Origin: Korobacter sp036501185
Lineage (GTDB): Bacteria; Acidobacteriota; Terriglobia; Terriglobales; Acidobacteriaceae
Length of the DNA: 64,000 bases
Direction: 5' to 3'
NCBI GenBank assembly: GCA_036501185.1
Contig: DASYAU010000058.1
Location: 33,664 to 97,663, forward strand
Under the pieces are notes generated by a model. It saw only the letters and a program-made list of their open reading frames with translations, ran no database searches and was not told the origin of the DNA. The position numbers and the translations under genes are program-made. This document shows positions 43,577-52,259 of the stretch, one piece after another. Every line of letters begins with the position of its first letter. The stretch's first letter is position 1.

Positions 43577-45574
43577 CTATCCTTCCCGATACGCTCGCTT
43601 CTGACGTGCCTCTTCTGCGGCGGGATCACGTAACCAGTTCAAAAGATCTTCGAGCATCAGCACCTCGAACGCTGGACGCCCCTGGCTTCCAGTTGCGTAA
43701 GCCTGGTGAGTGCTCCCGAAAATTTGTCTGGAAGATCCTTCGTCTCCGACGAGGAGCGACTGCAAAAAGAATTTTGATTTATATCGCCTTCCGGCGCTCC
43801 ACGCAACCACAAGGTCGATTTGGTTCGCGAACTTTTCTTCTTTGTCGAAGTCATCAACAAGGCTGTCAAAGTTGTATTTGTATTCCAGGACCTTCGGTTC
43901 CGTGATATATGGCAGCACGTAGGAACGAGAGATTCCGAGGCGATTGTCATCAGCGTATGACACGCTGTCCTTATCTTCATACTCCATCAGGAATAATGAG
44001 TCATAGCGTTCACTTTGTGTCGTGCCGAAAAATCTGAATCCTCGTAGCACTCCAGGACCAATCAGCTCGTGAAAAAGCGCGATGACGTCTTGTTCTTGTT
44101 GCGGTGTTGAAACTAGCGAGATACTCACTCCTCCATGGGTGAAGGCAAGGGGATGTTTGTCTCGATAGCTCTCTTGTAGTTTCTTCCACTCATATAGATC
44201 TTTATCAGGCGTAATAGTTTGCGCGCCGGTATCGGGCTTTAGGTGCTGAAGAAATCTCTTGAACGTCGTGACAGCTCGCACCGCCAGCACTTCGCCGAGG
44301 GTCTTAAGCTCGGGCTGAAAGACTTTTCGCCCCATATCAGGATTGCCATCAGTAAAGTGAACAATCACGTGCGAATTAGCTTGATACCCAATCGTGCTCG
44401 TCAGCGGAATTATCGAGAGATCCCCCTGAACCATGAAGTCTGAGGCCATTTGCAATCCGCCCTGAATGATTCGTTGGCCTTTGCGTAAACGAAAGATGTC
44501 GTCGTTCAACTCACCCCAAATTCGCGCGGAACGAAGAAAGCACGCATAAACGATCACGCTATGGCGTTCGATCAGAAGCTTTTGCTCCTCATCTAATGCC
44601 GATGAAAAGTAAGAGTCATCCTTGAGAAGTTCCTCTTTATCCCAAATCTCCCAGATTGCGTCGAGTTTCTTAAGTTCAGGTGCCAGCCGAGTGAATTTGG
44701 TCGTCGAATCGCCAGTGATCGCATTGAGTGCGCTTGTGATGTCCCTCAGCGACTGCACTTTCAGATTGGGGATTTCGTGAGGATAGAAGTATTCGGCGCG
44801 ATCGGTTTCATGCCTGGTTTCGTTTTTCTCAGCAGAACGCACTGTGATTATCACTTTTGGGCGGAACGCGGGCGTTTTCAGATATACGCCCCCAAGAGGG
44901 GTTTTGATTCGCAGGACGTTGTACCACTGTTCTGCTGTTTGTGCGCCTAACCAGCCGAGGTTCTTGGGCCGCTCTCCTGCCGATTGCCCCGCGATTATCT
45001 CCACACAGGTACCCGATTCTTCACCCACGAGTTCTGGGACGTTGAACTCAGTTGCTTCGAACTTTGGCCTTGGTATAGTTCCACCATAATCTTCCGCCCA
45101 CTGGCGGCCCTGTCGCAGAATTGCAGCAAGCGAAATGCCTTTTTGCTTGCTCTGCAATTTCACAAATGAGAAGCCGTAAGCGACGAAAGTTGCGCCGACG
45201 CCTTTGTGTCCCCTGAGTTCCGATTGCTTTTTGAACCTCACGCTTGGTCTCAAGCAATATTTGAACTCACGCTCATTCATTCCTACGCCATTGTCGACCA
45301 CCCGTACCATCCCGGAGGATACGTCGAGACCTACCCAGATCGTGGGCTGGTAGTCGGATTTGTCACGCTGCTTCCGGAGTTCGACCGCATCCAGGGCGTT
45401 CTGAAGAAGCTCAGCGAAGAGGTCGAAATACCCCGTATAGCTTTTCAGAATATTGTGGACGACTCGCTTGCTCGCTTCTTCCAGGACGATGGCAAGCGAC
45501 GAACTTGCCTCTCGGTCATCCGCTGCTAAGGGATCAAATCCGTCAATGGTAGATCCAAGGTCAGTGCTTTGCAT
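43577..45574 (-). CDS. GHKL-type ATPase with nuclease-like C-terminus
   Basis: A 665-residue protein. The Bergerat ATP site is complete: E55-L-L-Q-N59-A-L-D62 (N-box), D94-N-G-V-G-M99 (G1) and RGHKGVGATF at 121-130 (G2). This is the Hsp90/MutL/MORC type. The middle 350 residues are not recognised. The end carries VLEYKYNFDSLVDDFD (E564, K566) and, 20 residues on, IDLVVAW (D587), a spacing that suggests a PD-(D/E)xK-like nuclease core with atypical order, then FEVLMLEDLLNWLRDP. Base composition is clearly more AT-rich than the flanks, which points to transfer. MORC-like ATPase plus nuclease fits DNA repair or antiphage defence; this is inference. Confidence 0.75.
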   Translation of the reverse strand: MQSTDLGSTIDGFDPLAADDREASSSLAIVLEEASKRVVHNILKSYTGYFDLFAELLQNALDAVELRKQRDKSDYQPTIWVGLDVSSGMVRVVDNGVGMNEREFKYCLRPSVRFKKQSELRGHKGVGATFVAYGFSFVKLQSKQKGISLAAILRQGRQWAEDYGGTIPRPKFEATEFNVPELVGEESGTCVEIIAGQSAGERPKNLGWLGAQTAEQWYNVLRIKTPLGGVYLKTPAFRPKVIITVRSAEKNETRHETDRAEYFYPHEIPNLKVQSLRDITSALNAITGDSTTKFTRLAPELKKLDAIWEIWDKEELLKDDSYFSSALDEEQKLLIERHSVIVYACFLRSARIWGELNDDIFRLRKGQRIIQGGLQMASDFMVQGDLSIIPLTSTIGYQANSHVIVHFTDGNPDMGRKVFQPELKTLGEVLAVRAVTTFKRFLQHLKPDTGAQTITPDKDLYEWKKLQESYRDKHPLAFTHGGVSISLVSTPQQEQDVIALFHELIGPGVLRGFRFFGTTQSERYDSLFLMEYEDKDSVSYADDNRLGISRSYVLPYITEPKVLEYKYNFDSLVDDFDKEEKFANQIDLVVAWSAGRRYKSKFFLQSLLVGDEGSSRQIFGSTHQAYATGSQGRPAFEVLMLEDLLNWLRDPAAEEARQKRAYREG

Positions 45575-45658
45575 CGCTGCTCCGATTCAAGTTAAAGCGA
45601 AATTCTAACGATATCACCGTGGAATCACCAGTACGAAAAAGAGGCGTAAAAATAGCAA

Positions 45659-45684
45659 AAGCCCCGCGATGAATCGCAAGGCTT
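45659..45684 (-). terminator. Minus-strand terminator before the nrdJ-end remnant's downstream side
   Basis: AAGCC-CC-GCGAT-GA-ATCGC-AA-GGCTT forms a two-part stem with an internal CC/AA mismatch. On the minus strand it is followed by TTTTGCTATTTTT. It ends transcripts coming from the DUF3303 gene side. A second use, shielding the GHKL promoter, is possible. Confidence 0.75.
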
Positions 45685-45720
45685 CTGGTTTTGCTAATCA
45701 CTAATTACTAATCACCGTCT

Positions 45721-45837
45721 TTAGCTGCAACCACTCGTACTCCCACACTCATTACACCGGTAGCAGCTTCCGTTGCGGGTGATGATGGCGCCGCAGACGT
45801 GGCAGTTGGGGGCGGTGGCGAGGTGGTTGGCGTTGCT
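45721..45837 (-). pseudogene. Duplicated 3' end of an nrdJ gene
   Basis: Minus-strand reading gives about 38 codons ending NCHVCGAIITRNGSCYRCNE then CGSTSGCS and a stop, almost the same as the C-terminus of the intact nrdJ at 46305 (CHVCGAIMTRNGSCYRC). The DNA differs at many third positions, so the copy is old or came from a relative. Only the zinc-ribbon end remains; there is no start of its own. It adjoins the stop of the DUF3303 gene. Confidence 0.8.
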
Positions 45838-46147
45838 ACTTTTTCAGTCCATCTCGGTAGGCCATGGCTTCGAGTTCTACGCGAATTGCGTCGGCTACGG
45901 GGATGACCGGGCGTGCTTCGAAGGTGAAGGCGGGCAACATCGAACAGAACTTATGTACTTGGAGCGGATCGTCACATTCCATCAGCATGTAGCCGCCCCA
46001 ATCACCGACGCGGATGACGAACGACTCGATCTTGAAATTGGCGGGAGCTTTCCAGGGGCTAAAGACCTCGAGGATTCTCTTCTGCGCGTTCTCGTATTCG
46101 AGGGGCGTGCCCTGCGGACGTTCATTCCAGGTGATCATGTATTTCAT
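45836..46147 (-). CDS. DUF3303 small protein
   Basis: A 103-residue protein starting MKYMITWNERPQGTPLEYEN, with FSPWKAPANFKIESFVIRVGDWGGYMLMECDD in the centre, a dimeric ferredoxin-like alpha/beta fold typical of the DUF3303 family. AGAGGAAAG is seven bases before the ATG. It sits between the remnant and the intact 3' ends of nrdJ, which suggests that it was inserted together with, or caused, the duplication. Confidence 0.88.
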   Translation of the reverse strand: MKYMITWNERPQGTPLEYENAQKRILEVFSPWKAPANFKIESFVIRVGDWGGYMLMECDDPLQVHKFCSMLPAFTFEARPVIPVADAIRVELEAMAYRDGLKK

Positions 46148-46262
46148 GGTTTCTTTCCTCTTTCGTATGCTGGAGAAGTACGCGGCGAGGATACTCTCGC
46201 GGGCGCTAAGTTGTTGAGCGTTATTTAAGTCCGGCGGGACTGAAGTCGCGCAGCAACAAAAA

Positions 46263-46280
46263 GCCCCGCTAGCGCGGGGC
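46263..46280 (-). terminator. Intrinsic terminator of nrdJ
   Basis: GCCCCGC-TAGC-GCGGGGC forms a perfect 7-bp stem with a 4-base loop. On the minus strand it is followed by TTTTTGTTG. It lies 25 bases downstream of the nrdJ stop. Confidence 0.92.
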
Positions 46281-46304
46281 ATTTGTTTATGCAGTGACGT
46301 CAGG

Positions 46305-49295
46305 CTACGAGCACCCGCTTGTACTACCGCATTCATTGCAGCGGTAGCAGCTTCCGTTGCGGGTCATGATGGCGCCGCAGACGTGGCAACTGGGGGCGTC
46401 GCCTAGATCGATTAGGTCCTTGAGGGCATCGGCGGCGTGGACATGGCCGGTGGCGGTTCCGCCGGGGGGAAGCAGGTCCCTCGCTTCGCTCGGGATGACA
46501 AGTTGCCCTGATCCGCTGCCGGCGTCTTCGTGGGGCCGGCCCATCATGTACTTGGGCTGGAGGCCTTCGAACAATGCCTGCTGCTGGCCGGTGAGGAAGC
46601 GCATCTGGAGCCAGCGGAAGATGTAATCCATGATCGACTTGGCGAAGCCGATGTCGAGATTATGGCTCCAGCCGCTGGGCTCGAAGCGGGTGTGGGCGAA
46701 CTTTTCGCAGAAGAGTTTGAGCGGGACGCCGTGTTGCAGGGCAAGAGAGACGCTGCAGGCGAAGCTGTCCATCAATCCGCTGACCGTGCTGCCTTCCTTG
46801 GCCATGGTGATGAAGAGTTCGCCGGGCATGCCGTTTTTGTAGAGGCCGACGGTGATGTATCCCTCGTGGCCACCGATGTTGAACTTGTGGGTGACGGAGA
46901 GGCGCTCGTCGGGGAGGCGGTGACGGGTGGCGCGGGGTGGGGCGTCGGCGTCGTCCTCGGGGACGGAGACGGCTTCGGTCTTCTTGAGGCTGTCGGTTGC
47001 GCTGGTGCCGGAGGCGTTGAGAGGCTGCGAACCCTTGGAGCTGTCGCGATAGATGGCGACCGCTTTGAGGCCGAGCTTCCAGGACTGGATGTACGCCTCC
47101 ATGATGTCGTCGACGGTGGCGTCCTTGGGAAGATTGACGGTCTTCGATATGGCGCCGGAGATGAAGGGCTGGGTGGCAGCCATCATCTTGACGTGTCCCA
47201 TGTAGGAGATGGTGCGGGTGCCCTTGGCGGGCTTGAAGGAACAATCGAAAACCGCAAGATGCTCGTCCTTGATGTGGGGAGCGCCTTCGATGGTGCCGGT
47301 AGCGTCAATGTAGCTGACGATGGCGTTGGCCTGGTCGCTGGTGTAGCCGAGCTTGAAGAGAGCGGCCGGGACCGTGTTGTTCACGATCTTGATCATGCCG
47401 CCACCCACCAGCTTCTTGTACTTCACCAGAGCTAAGTCAGGCTCGATGCCGGTAGTGTCGCAGTCCATCATGAAGCCGATGGTGCCGGTGGGAGCCAGGA
47501 CCGTGACCTGCGAGTTGCGGTAGCCGTGCTTTTCGCCGTGCTGGAGAGCTTCGTCCCAGGTGGCCTTGGCGGCTTCGAAGACGGGCGCGGGGACGTTCTT
47601 CTGGTTGATGTTGTTGACGCTGGCGCGATGCATGCGAATGACGTCGAGGAAAGGCTCGCGGTTGATGTACCAGCCAGGGCAGGCCGCACCGGTGATTTCG
47701 ACTGCCTGCGTGGGAGCCGTTGCGGGCTCGAGCGGCTGACACATCTCCGCGACCTTCGAGGACTGGAGATAAGCTTCGCCACACATGATGGAGGTGACGC
47801 AGGCAGCGTAGTCGCGCCCGGCATCGCTATCGTAGGGAAGACCGGCAGCCATGAGGAGCGCGCCTAGATTGGCGTAGCCGAGACCTAGCGGACGATAGTC
47901 GTGCGAGTTGCGGGTGATGGATTCGGTGGGGTAGCCGGCGTTGTCGACGAGGATCTCCTGGGCGGTGATGGTGATGGCGCAGGCGTGACGGTAGGAGGCG
48001 ACGTCGAAGGTGCCGTTGGGAGCGAACTTCATGAGATTCAACGAGGCCAGGTTGCAGGCGGAGTCGTCGAGGAACATGTATTCGCTGCAGGGATTGCTGG
48101 CGTTGATACGCGCCGTGTTCTTGCTGGTATGCCAGCGATTCACGGTGGTGTCGTACTGCATGCCGGGATCGCCGCATTGCCAGGTGGCTTCACTGATCTT
48201 CTTCAGGAGATCGCGAGCCTTGTAGGTCTTGACGGGATCGCCGGACTTGACGGCCTTGGTGGAGAAGTCGGCGTCGCGAACGACGGCGTACATGAAGTCG
48301 TCGGTGACACGGACGGAGTTGTTGGCATTCTGGAAGAAGATGCTGCTGTAGGCTTCGGCGTCGGGGGAGGAGCCGTCGTAACCCTGCTGCATGAGGGCCC
48401 AGGCCTTGGCTTCTTCCTTGGCCTTGCAGTCGATGAAATCGGCGATGTCGGGATGGTCGATGTTGAGGATGACCATCTTGGCGGCACGACGGGTTTTACC
48501 ACCGGACTTGATGACGCCGGCGAAGGCGTCGAACCCACGCATGAACGAAAGCGGACCGCTGGCGGTGCCACCGCCGCTGAGCTGCTCGTTGGACGAACGC
48601 AGCGGAGAGAGATTCGTGCCGGTGCCGCTGCCCCACTTGAAGAGCATGCCTTCCGTCTTAGCGAGGGTGAGGATGCTGTCGAGCGAATCGTGCACCGAGT
48701 TGATGAAGCAGGCGGAGCACTGCGGACGGGTATAACCCACCGGTCCGAACTCGACCTGCGACTTCAGGAAATTCCAGTGCCAGTTGGCGCCATCGGCCTG
48801 CGGCTCGATGCGATCGCAACCGACGTTGAACCAGACAGGCGAGTTGAATGCCATCTTCTGCTGGATGAGCAGGTGGACGAGCTCGTCGTGGAAAATGGCG
48901 GCGTCGTCGGTGCTGCGGAAGTAGCCGCCATCCACGCCCCACTTGGCGATGGTTTCAGCGACGCGGCTGACCAGGGCACGGACGCCGGACTCACGTTCGC
49001 TGGTGCCGAGCGTGCCATGAAGATATTTGCTGGCAACGATGTTGGTGGCGGTCATCGACCAGTCTTTGGGAGTCTCGACATCGAGTTGCTCGAAGATCTT
49101 GTTGCCTTGCGAGTCGGTGATGGAGGCAGTGCGGAGTTCCCACTCGACTTCGTCGTAGGGAGAAACGCCGGCCTTGGTGAAAAGGCGCTTGAAGGTGAGG
49201 CCCGGGCCTTTCTTCCGTGACTTGGAAGGCTGGGTGGTGGAGGTGCTGGTGTGAGCTTCGGTGCTCATCGCTGTTTTTTGTCCTGTATCGGCCAT
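46305..49295 (-). CDS. nrdJ: Vitamin B12-dependent ribonucleotide reductase (class II)
   Basis: Adenosylcobalamin-dependent reduction of ribonucleotides for DNA synthesis, oxygen-independent. From ATG 49295 (AGGAGAG upstream) it has 996 residues. Motifs: FNSPVWFNVG, QCSACFINSVHDSL, KWGSGTGTNLSPLR, then NPCSEYMFLDDSACNLASLNL near residue 400 (radical-site region), ATVDDIMEAYIQSWKLGLKAV, the TSCPD domain (GLMDSFACSVSLALQHGVPL) and a terminal zinc ribbon with two CxxC pairs. Between the last two, the linker IPSEARDLLPPGG is encoded by a dispersed repeat (46471-46502). A long structured leader and a strong promoter lie upstream. Confidence 0.96.
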   Translation of the reverse strand: MADTGQKTAMSTEAHTSTSTTQPSKSRKKGPGLTFKRLFTKAGVSPYDEVEWELRTASITDSQGNKIFEQLDVETPKDWSMTATNIVASKYLHGTLGTSERESGVRALVSRVAETIAKWGVDGGYFRSTDDAAIFHDELVHLLIQQKMAFNSPVWFNVGCDRIEPQADGANWHWNFLKSQVEFGPVGYTRPQCSACFINSVHDSLDSILTLAKTEGMLFKWGSGTGTNLSPLRSSNEQLSGGGTASGPLSFMRGFDAFAGVIKSGGKTRRAAKMVILNIDHPDIADFIDCKAKEEAKAWALMQQGYDGSSPDAEAYSSIFFQNANNSVRVTDDFMYAVVRDADFSTKAVKSGDPVKTYKARDLLKKISEATWQCGDPGMQYDTTVNRWHTSKNTARINASNPCSEYMFLDDSACNLASLNLMKFAPNGTFDVASYRHACAITITAQEILVDNAGYPTESITRNSHDYRPLGLGYANLGALLMAAGLPYDSDAGRDYAACVTSIMCGEAYLQSSKVAEMCQPLEPATAPTQAVEITGAACPGWYINREPFLDVIRMHRASVNNINQKNVPAPVFEAAKATWDEALQHGEKHGYRNSQVTVLAPTGTIGFMMDCDTTGIEPDLALVKYKKLVGGGMIKIVNNTVPAALFKLGYTSDQANAIVSYIDATGTIEGAPHIKDEHLAVFDCSFKPAKGTRTISYMGHVKMMAATQPFISGAISKTVNLPKDATVDDIMEAYIQSWKLGLKAVAIYRDSSKGSQPLNASGTSATDSLKKTEAVSVPEDDADAPPRATRHRLPDERLSVTHKFNIGGHEGYITVGLYKNGMPGELFITMAKEGSTVSGLMDSFACSVSLALQHGVPLKLFCEKFAHTRFEPSGWSHNLDIGFAKSIMDYIFRWLQMRFLTGQQQALFEGLQPKYMMGRPHEDAGSGSGQLVIPSEARDLLPPGGTATGHVHAADALKDLIDLGDAPSCHVCGAIMTRNGSCYRCNECGSTSGCS
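46471..46502. repeat. Dispersed repeat inside the nrdJ coding region (GGTCCCTCGCTTCGCTC type)
   Basis: AGCAGGTCCCTCGCTTCGCT plus CGGGATGACAAG matches 63390-63421 at 28 of 32 positions. Here it is in frame and encodes VIPSEARDLLPP in the linker before the zinc ribbon of NrdJ. The same type of repeat is usually intergenic. Confidence 0.7.
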
Positions 49296-49815
49296 ATGAT
49301 TCGCAACTCTCCTGCTGATTTGCCTGACCACCTACACGCCGTAAGACGAACTGCGGCTTTCCGTGACCTCGCTCGGCTGAAGCGAGGGTCGGGAACCTTG
49401 CGAACTATCGTCGGCAAGGACCAGGCAGAACCGGCCTGGCATTTCCGCGCTGACTTCCCGGGACGGTGAAAGTCGGCGAGGTAAAGGGGGCTCTCGCTCG
49501 GAAAGCCCCCGGAGTTGAATTGCGCGTCGCCGTCACCGCTGATGCAACGCGCCGGATTGTGAAGGAACACCGCTAAGTCCCAAATGGGAGATGTGTTTCC
49601 AAAACCTGCAGGGCCCAACCGCCGTGCCCGGGTCACCATCGCCCCAAGCAGCCAAAAGCACTTTCTGCCGGGGATGCTGGTTACGAGCGTGGGACGTGGT
49701 CACCTCAACCCCGTCCCAACCCATTTACTGCTTGTCGAGCTCTCTTGGGGAGGGCTGCTTCAGACTTCGCGGGGTCACCCAAAATGACCTTGGAGAAGTA
49801 ATGAAGCTCTCTGGG
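49296..49815 (-). ncRNA. Candidate structured leader or independent RNA upstream of nrdJ
   Basis: About 520 bases with no supportable gene, downstream of a good promoter. On the minus strand, in order: an 8-bp outer stem AAGCAGCC/GGCTGCTT (49760-49753 with 49653-49646) enclosing GGGACG/CGTCCC; a hairpin with TCCCA/TGGGA near 49583; then five hairpins within 150 bases: GGGGGCT/AGCCCCC (49510-49486), GACTT/AAGTC, CCAGGC/GCCTGG (49439-49421), CCTTGC/GCAAGG (49419-49396) and CCTCGCT/AGCGAGG (49387-49367). No cobalamin-riboswitch core is visible. Could be a leader RNA, or a separate ncRNA followed by nrdJ. Confidence 0.5.
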
Positions 49816-49821
49816 AGTCGA

Positions 49822-49850
49822 ACAGTACGACACCATATGGGGCCTGTCAA
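49822..49850 (-). promoter_or_regulatory. Sigma70-like promoter for the nrdJ leader
   Basis: On the minus strand a perfect TTGACA (49850-49845) is followed after 17 bases by TACTGT (49827-49822; 4 of 6 to TATAAT). A perfect palindrome ACAACATGTTGT (49860-49871) lies 10 bases upstream and may be an operator. Confidence 0.65.
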
Positions 49851-50205
49851 TAGGTGAGTACAACATGTTGTGCCCTAGTGGTTATTGTACGCCTGTTTGT
49901 TGACCAACTTGATGCCTGTATCTTCTGTCGGAACAGCAGGTTACAGGACTGTGAAAAAACGTCAGGCGATCCTGGAATTCTGGTTGGAACTTGGGGTCGG
50001 GAGACGAGGTTTCCACAGGGAAAACCGGTGCCAGGTTTCAGGTTTCAGGTGTCAGGAAAAGCTTGCGTTGATGTCACCTGAGATCGAAGCGCTGAGCACT
50101 TCAGCGACAGTAGTCCGGTGAGGTGTGGGGGTCAATTTCGGAAGAGGGCGAGAATGTGCAAAAGGACGAAATAGCTGTGGAGGGCGGTGGAAAAGGAGGG
50201 AAGTT
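49851..50205. other. Gap upstream of the nrdJ promoter
   Basis: No supportable gene. It holds the ACAACATGTTGT palindrome (49860-49871) and a direct repeat GTTTCAGGTTTCAGG (50035-50049) also found at 57830-57844. The right end is the 3' flank of the DUF2075-type gene. Confidence 0.5.
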
Positions 50206-52185
50206 CTACAAAACTTCTGCTCCCGCGTGAATCAAAAATTGAGCAGTTGCGTCGAGCTCTTTTCCGAGTCGGGTTATGTCACAGGGCTCAGCTTGTGGCA
50301 CATAAATCACCATGCCTTGCCTCGCTCGCGTCAGCAATACTCTGTATGCGTTGCGTTTATACAGCTTCTTCTCTTCGTTCTTCTCCGGTTTCCAATGCGT
50401 ATTAGCGAAACGCGTGTATTTCCATTTCGAACCGTCCCATACAAAGTCATCGCCCCAGCAAACTCCCACCCAATCGAGTTCCAATCCCTGGATTTCAAAT
50501 TGAGTTGCGAAGACTTCGAGCGTCGAAGACGAACGCACGTCATCGGCAGTGTCAAGAAACCAGTTCTCCCAATCGAAATCGCGGTGGAATGCGAATGAAG
50601 GCTCGAGACCGTCCACTCTTAAACGAGCGGCGTGAGCGCTGCCGACGAGTCCCGCCCTCGTGCTACCTCGGGATTGAACGGAAAGCCATTCGCGAGCTGC
50701 TGAGAGGTTCCGCGTCAATTTCGGTTTTGCTTCCATCTCAACGCAAATTTTGGCGGCGGAAGTGGCGTCACCGCTTACCACAGCATTTACCCACGCGGAT
50801 ATGTCCCGCGCCCGGATTGATCGGACCGAGACTTTCAGGTGAAGATCCCCGAGCTCGTGAATCTCGGAGAGTTCGCTTCGATCATCGACAAGCTTGGCAT
50901 GTGCTGTTGAATCAGCTCCTGTGATTACGTCGGGCGATGCATACACACTCCAGTGTCGACGAGAACTCAGCGCGACACCCCATTCCCTGAGACCTGCTTC
51001 GCCGCTATTGATTTCCTGACCGCCGCCTATAAGTGCAACGATCACAGCCCAATCGGCGTGCCGGTCCATTACATCTAGGAGCATCGAAGGTTCTGAAAGT
51101 TCGCGCTGGAATTTGCGCTCGTTCATTTTGGCGTTCCAAGCTCGCTGGGCTTCATCGAAAACTATTATGTGCTGAGCTGGAGTGCGGCCCTCTTGCTTGT
51201 AATATTCTGCCGCGAAGCGATGAACGTTGTGGATGAATGCGTTCACTTTCGTTTCGGCATTACGTCTGCTAAGCCGTTGTTCGCCGTTCTTTCGTTTCGT
51301 CGCATCGCGAATTAGTGCTTCACGGAGAATCTTAACCAAGGGGCCATTTCCGGAGAGGAAGGCTCCTTCGTTGCGGAGATGTGGACTGTGTACTGCGTTC
51401 AATCCGACGAGAGTTTTGCCTGCACCGGGAACCCCCGTCACGAACACGACAGACCTTACACGCGCGTCACGCGAGTGAATGACAATGTCCTCGATGGCTG
51501 AGGTAGCTAATCCGAGCGTCTCGCGAGACGCGCATGCGTGACCAATTTCAAAGATGTCCTTTTCGGAATAAAGAGCTACCGCAGCATCGACGATTGTTGG
51601 GACGGGACGAAACCGTGCCTCATCCCATGCTAGTTGGTTCACGCTCTCATGCATGGCTGCAGGAGATTCCTCGAGGATTGAACACAATAGCGAAGCGAGC
51701 GTCCCGAATGAGGCGCAACGCGTTGTTTCGATGCTAAGCTCCGCGTCAAACTTGCCTGGTGAAGTACCTGCTGAGCCACCCGTTACCGCGATTGGCACTA
51801 TCCTGCGACCACGGCTCTCCTCGTGAAAGCACGACAATCCAATCGCGTAGTCCTCCACTTGGCGAACGGCGCTCGAGGGGCTAAAGCCAGTTTTAATCTC
51901 GATGACGGCTATGAACTCGCTGCAAAGCAGAACTGCGTCGATTCGCTTTCCGAGCATCGGTATTGGATATTCCAGCAGAATTGTCCAATCATTTGCGGGT
52001 GGACACCGATCGGTGAAATCTCTCAAAGAGTTTTGAAGGAAAGGAAGTTGGACTGTCCATGCTTCCAGCGCCTCAGGTTGCAGTGGAAACCTAAGGGCCG
52101 CATTTCTCGATGCTAGCTGGACCAATACATCGTTCGGTATCGCTCCGACAAACTCGGAAATCGTTGCGCGATAATATGCGGGCAT
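50206..52185 (-). CDS. DUF2075-type ATPase with N-terminal nuclease-like domain
   Basis: A 659-residue protein. The N-terminal 120 residues include RID83AVLLCSEFIAVIE96IK98TG, a clear D-x(n)-E-x-K pattern of PD-(D/E)xK nucleases. An SF1-like ATPase follows: Walker A GVPGAGKT (251-258), Walker B IIVFDEAQ (D344, E345), and late motifs QFEIQGLELDWVGVCWGDDF and YRVLLTRARQGMVIYVP, which match helicase motifs V and VI in DUF2075 proteins. GC is lower than in the neighbours. Nuclease-helicase fusions of this kind are often found near defence genes. Single gene; no partner on the same strand. Exact role unknown. Confidence 0.8.
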   Translation of the reverse strand: MPAYYRATISEFVGAIPNDVLVQLASRNAALRFPLQPEALEAWTVQLPFLQNSLRDFTDRCPPANDWTILLEYPIPMLGKRIDAVLLCSEFIAVIEIKTGFSPSSAVRQVEDYAIGLSCFHEESRGRRIVPIAVTGGSAGTSPGKFDAELSIETTRCASFGTLASLLCSILEESPAAMHESVNQLAWDEARFRPVPTIVDAAVALYSEKDIFEIGHACASRETLGLATSAIEDIVIHSRDARVRSVVFVTGVPGAGKTLVGLNAVHSPHLRNEGAFLSGNGPLVKILREALIRDATKRKNGEQRLSRRNAETKVNAFIHNVHRFAAEYYKQEGRTPAQHIIVFDEAQRAWNAKMNERKFQRELSEPSMLLDVMDRHADWAVIVALIGGGQEINSGEAGLREWGVALSSRRHWSVYASPDVITGADSTAHAKLVDDRSELSEIHELGDLHLKVSVRSIRARDISAWVNAVVSGDATSAAKICVEMEAKPKLTRNLSAAREWLSVQSRGSTRAGLVGSAHAARLRVDGLEPSFAFHRDFDWENWFLDTADDVRSSSTLEVFATQFEIQGLELDWVGVCWGDDFVWDGSKWKYTRFANTHWKPEKNEEKKLYKRNAYRVLLTRARQGMVIYVPQAEPCDITRLGKELDATAQFLIHAGAEVL

Positions 52186-52259
52186 CGCAAGCCAGGATCA
52201 CACAACCTGTTGGCAGGGGTCCAGAGCCTTATGCGATAGATCTAGGAACATGTGTGCAA

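Noticed and set aside
45773..46228. Plus-strand frame opposite DUF3303
   Set aside because: Shadow of DUF3303 and the nrdJ remnant; no ribosome site.
47901..49220. Plus-strand frame of 439 codons opposite nrdJ
   Set aside because: Antisense shadow of a firmly identified gene.
49265..49639. 124-codon minus-strand frame upstream of and overlapping the nrdJ start
   Set aside because: It runs through the hairpins of the leader, has no family motif and overlaps nrdJ out of frame; more likely non-coding.
49296..49815. Cobalamin riboswitch before nrdJ
   Set aside because: No B12-box or conserved core is seen; a B12 riboswitch normally controls B12-independent isoenzymes, not the B12-dependent one.
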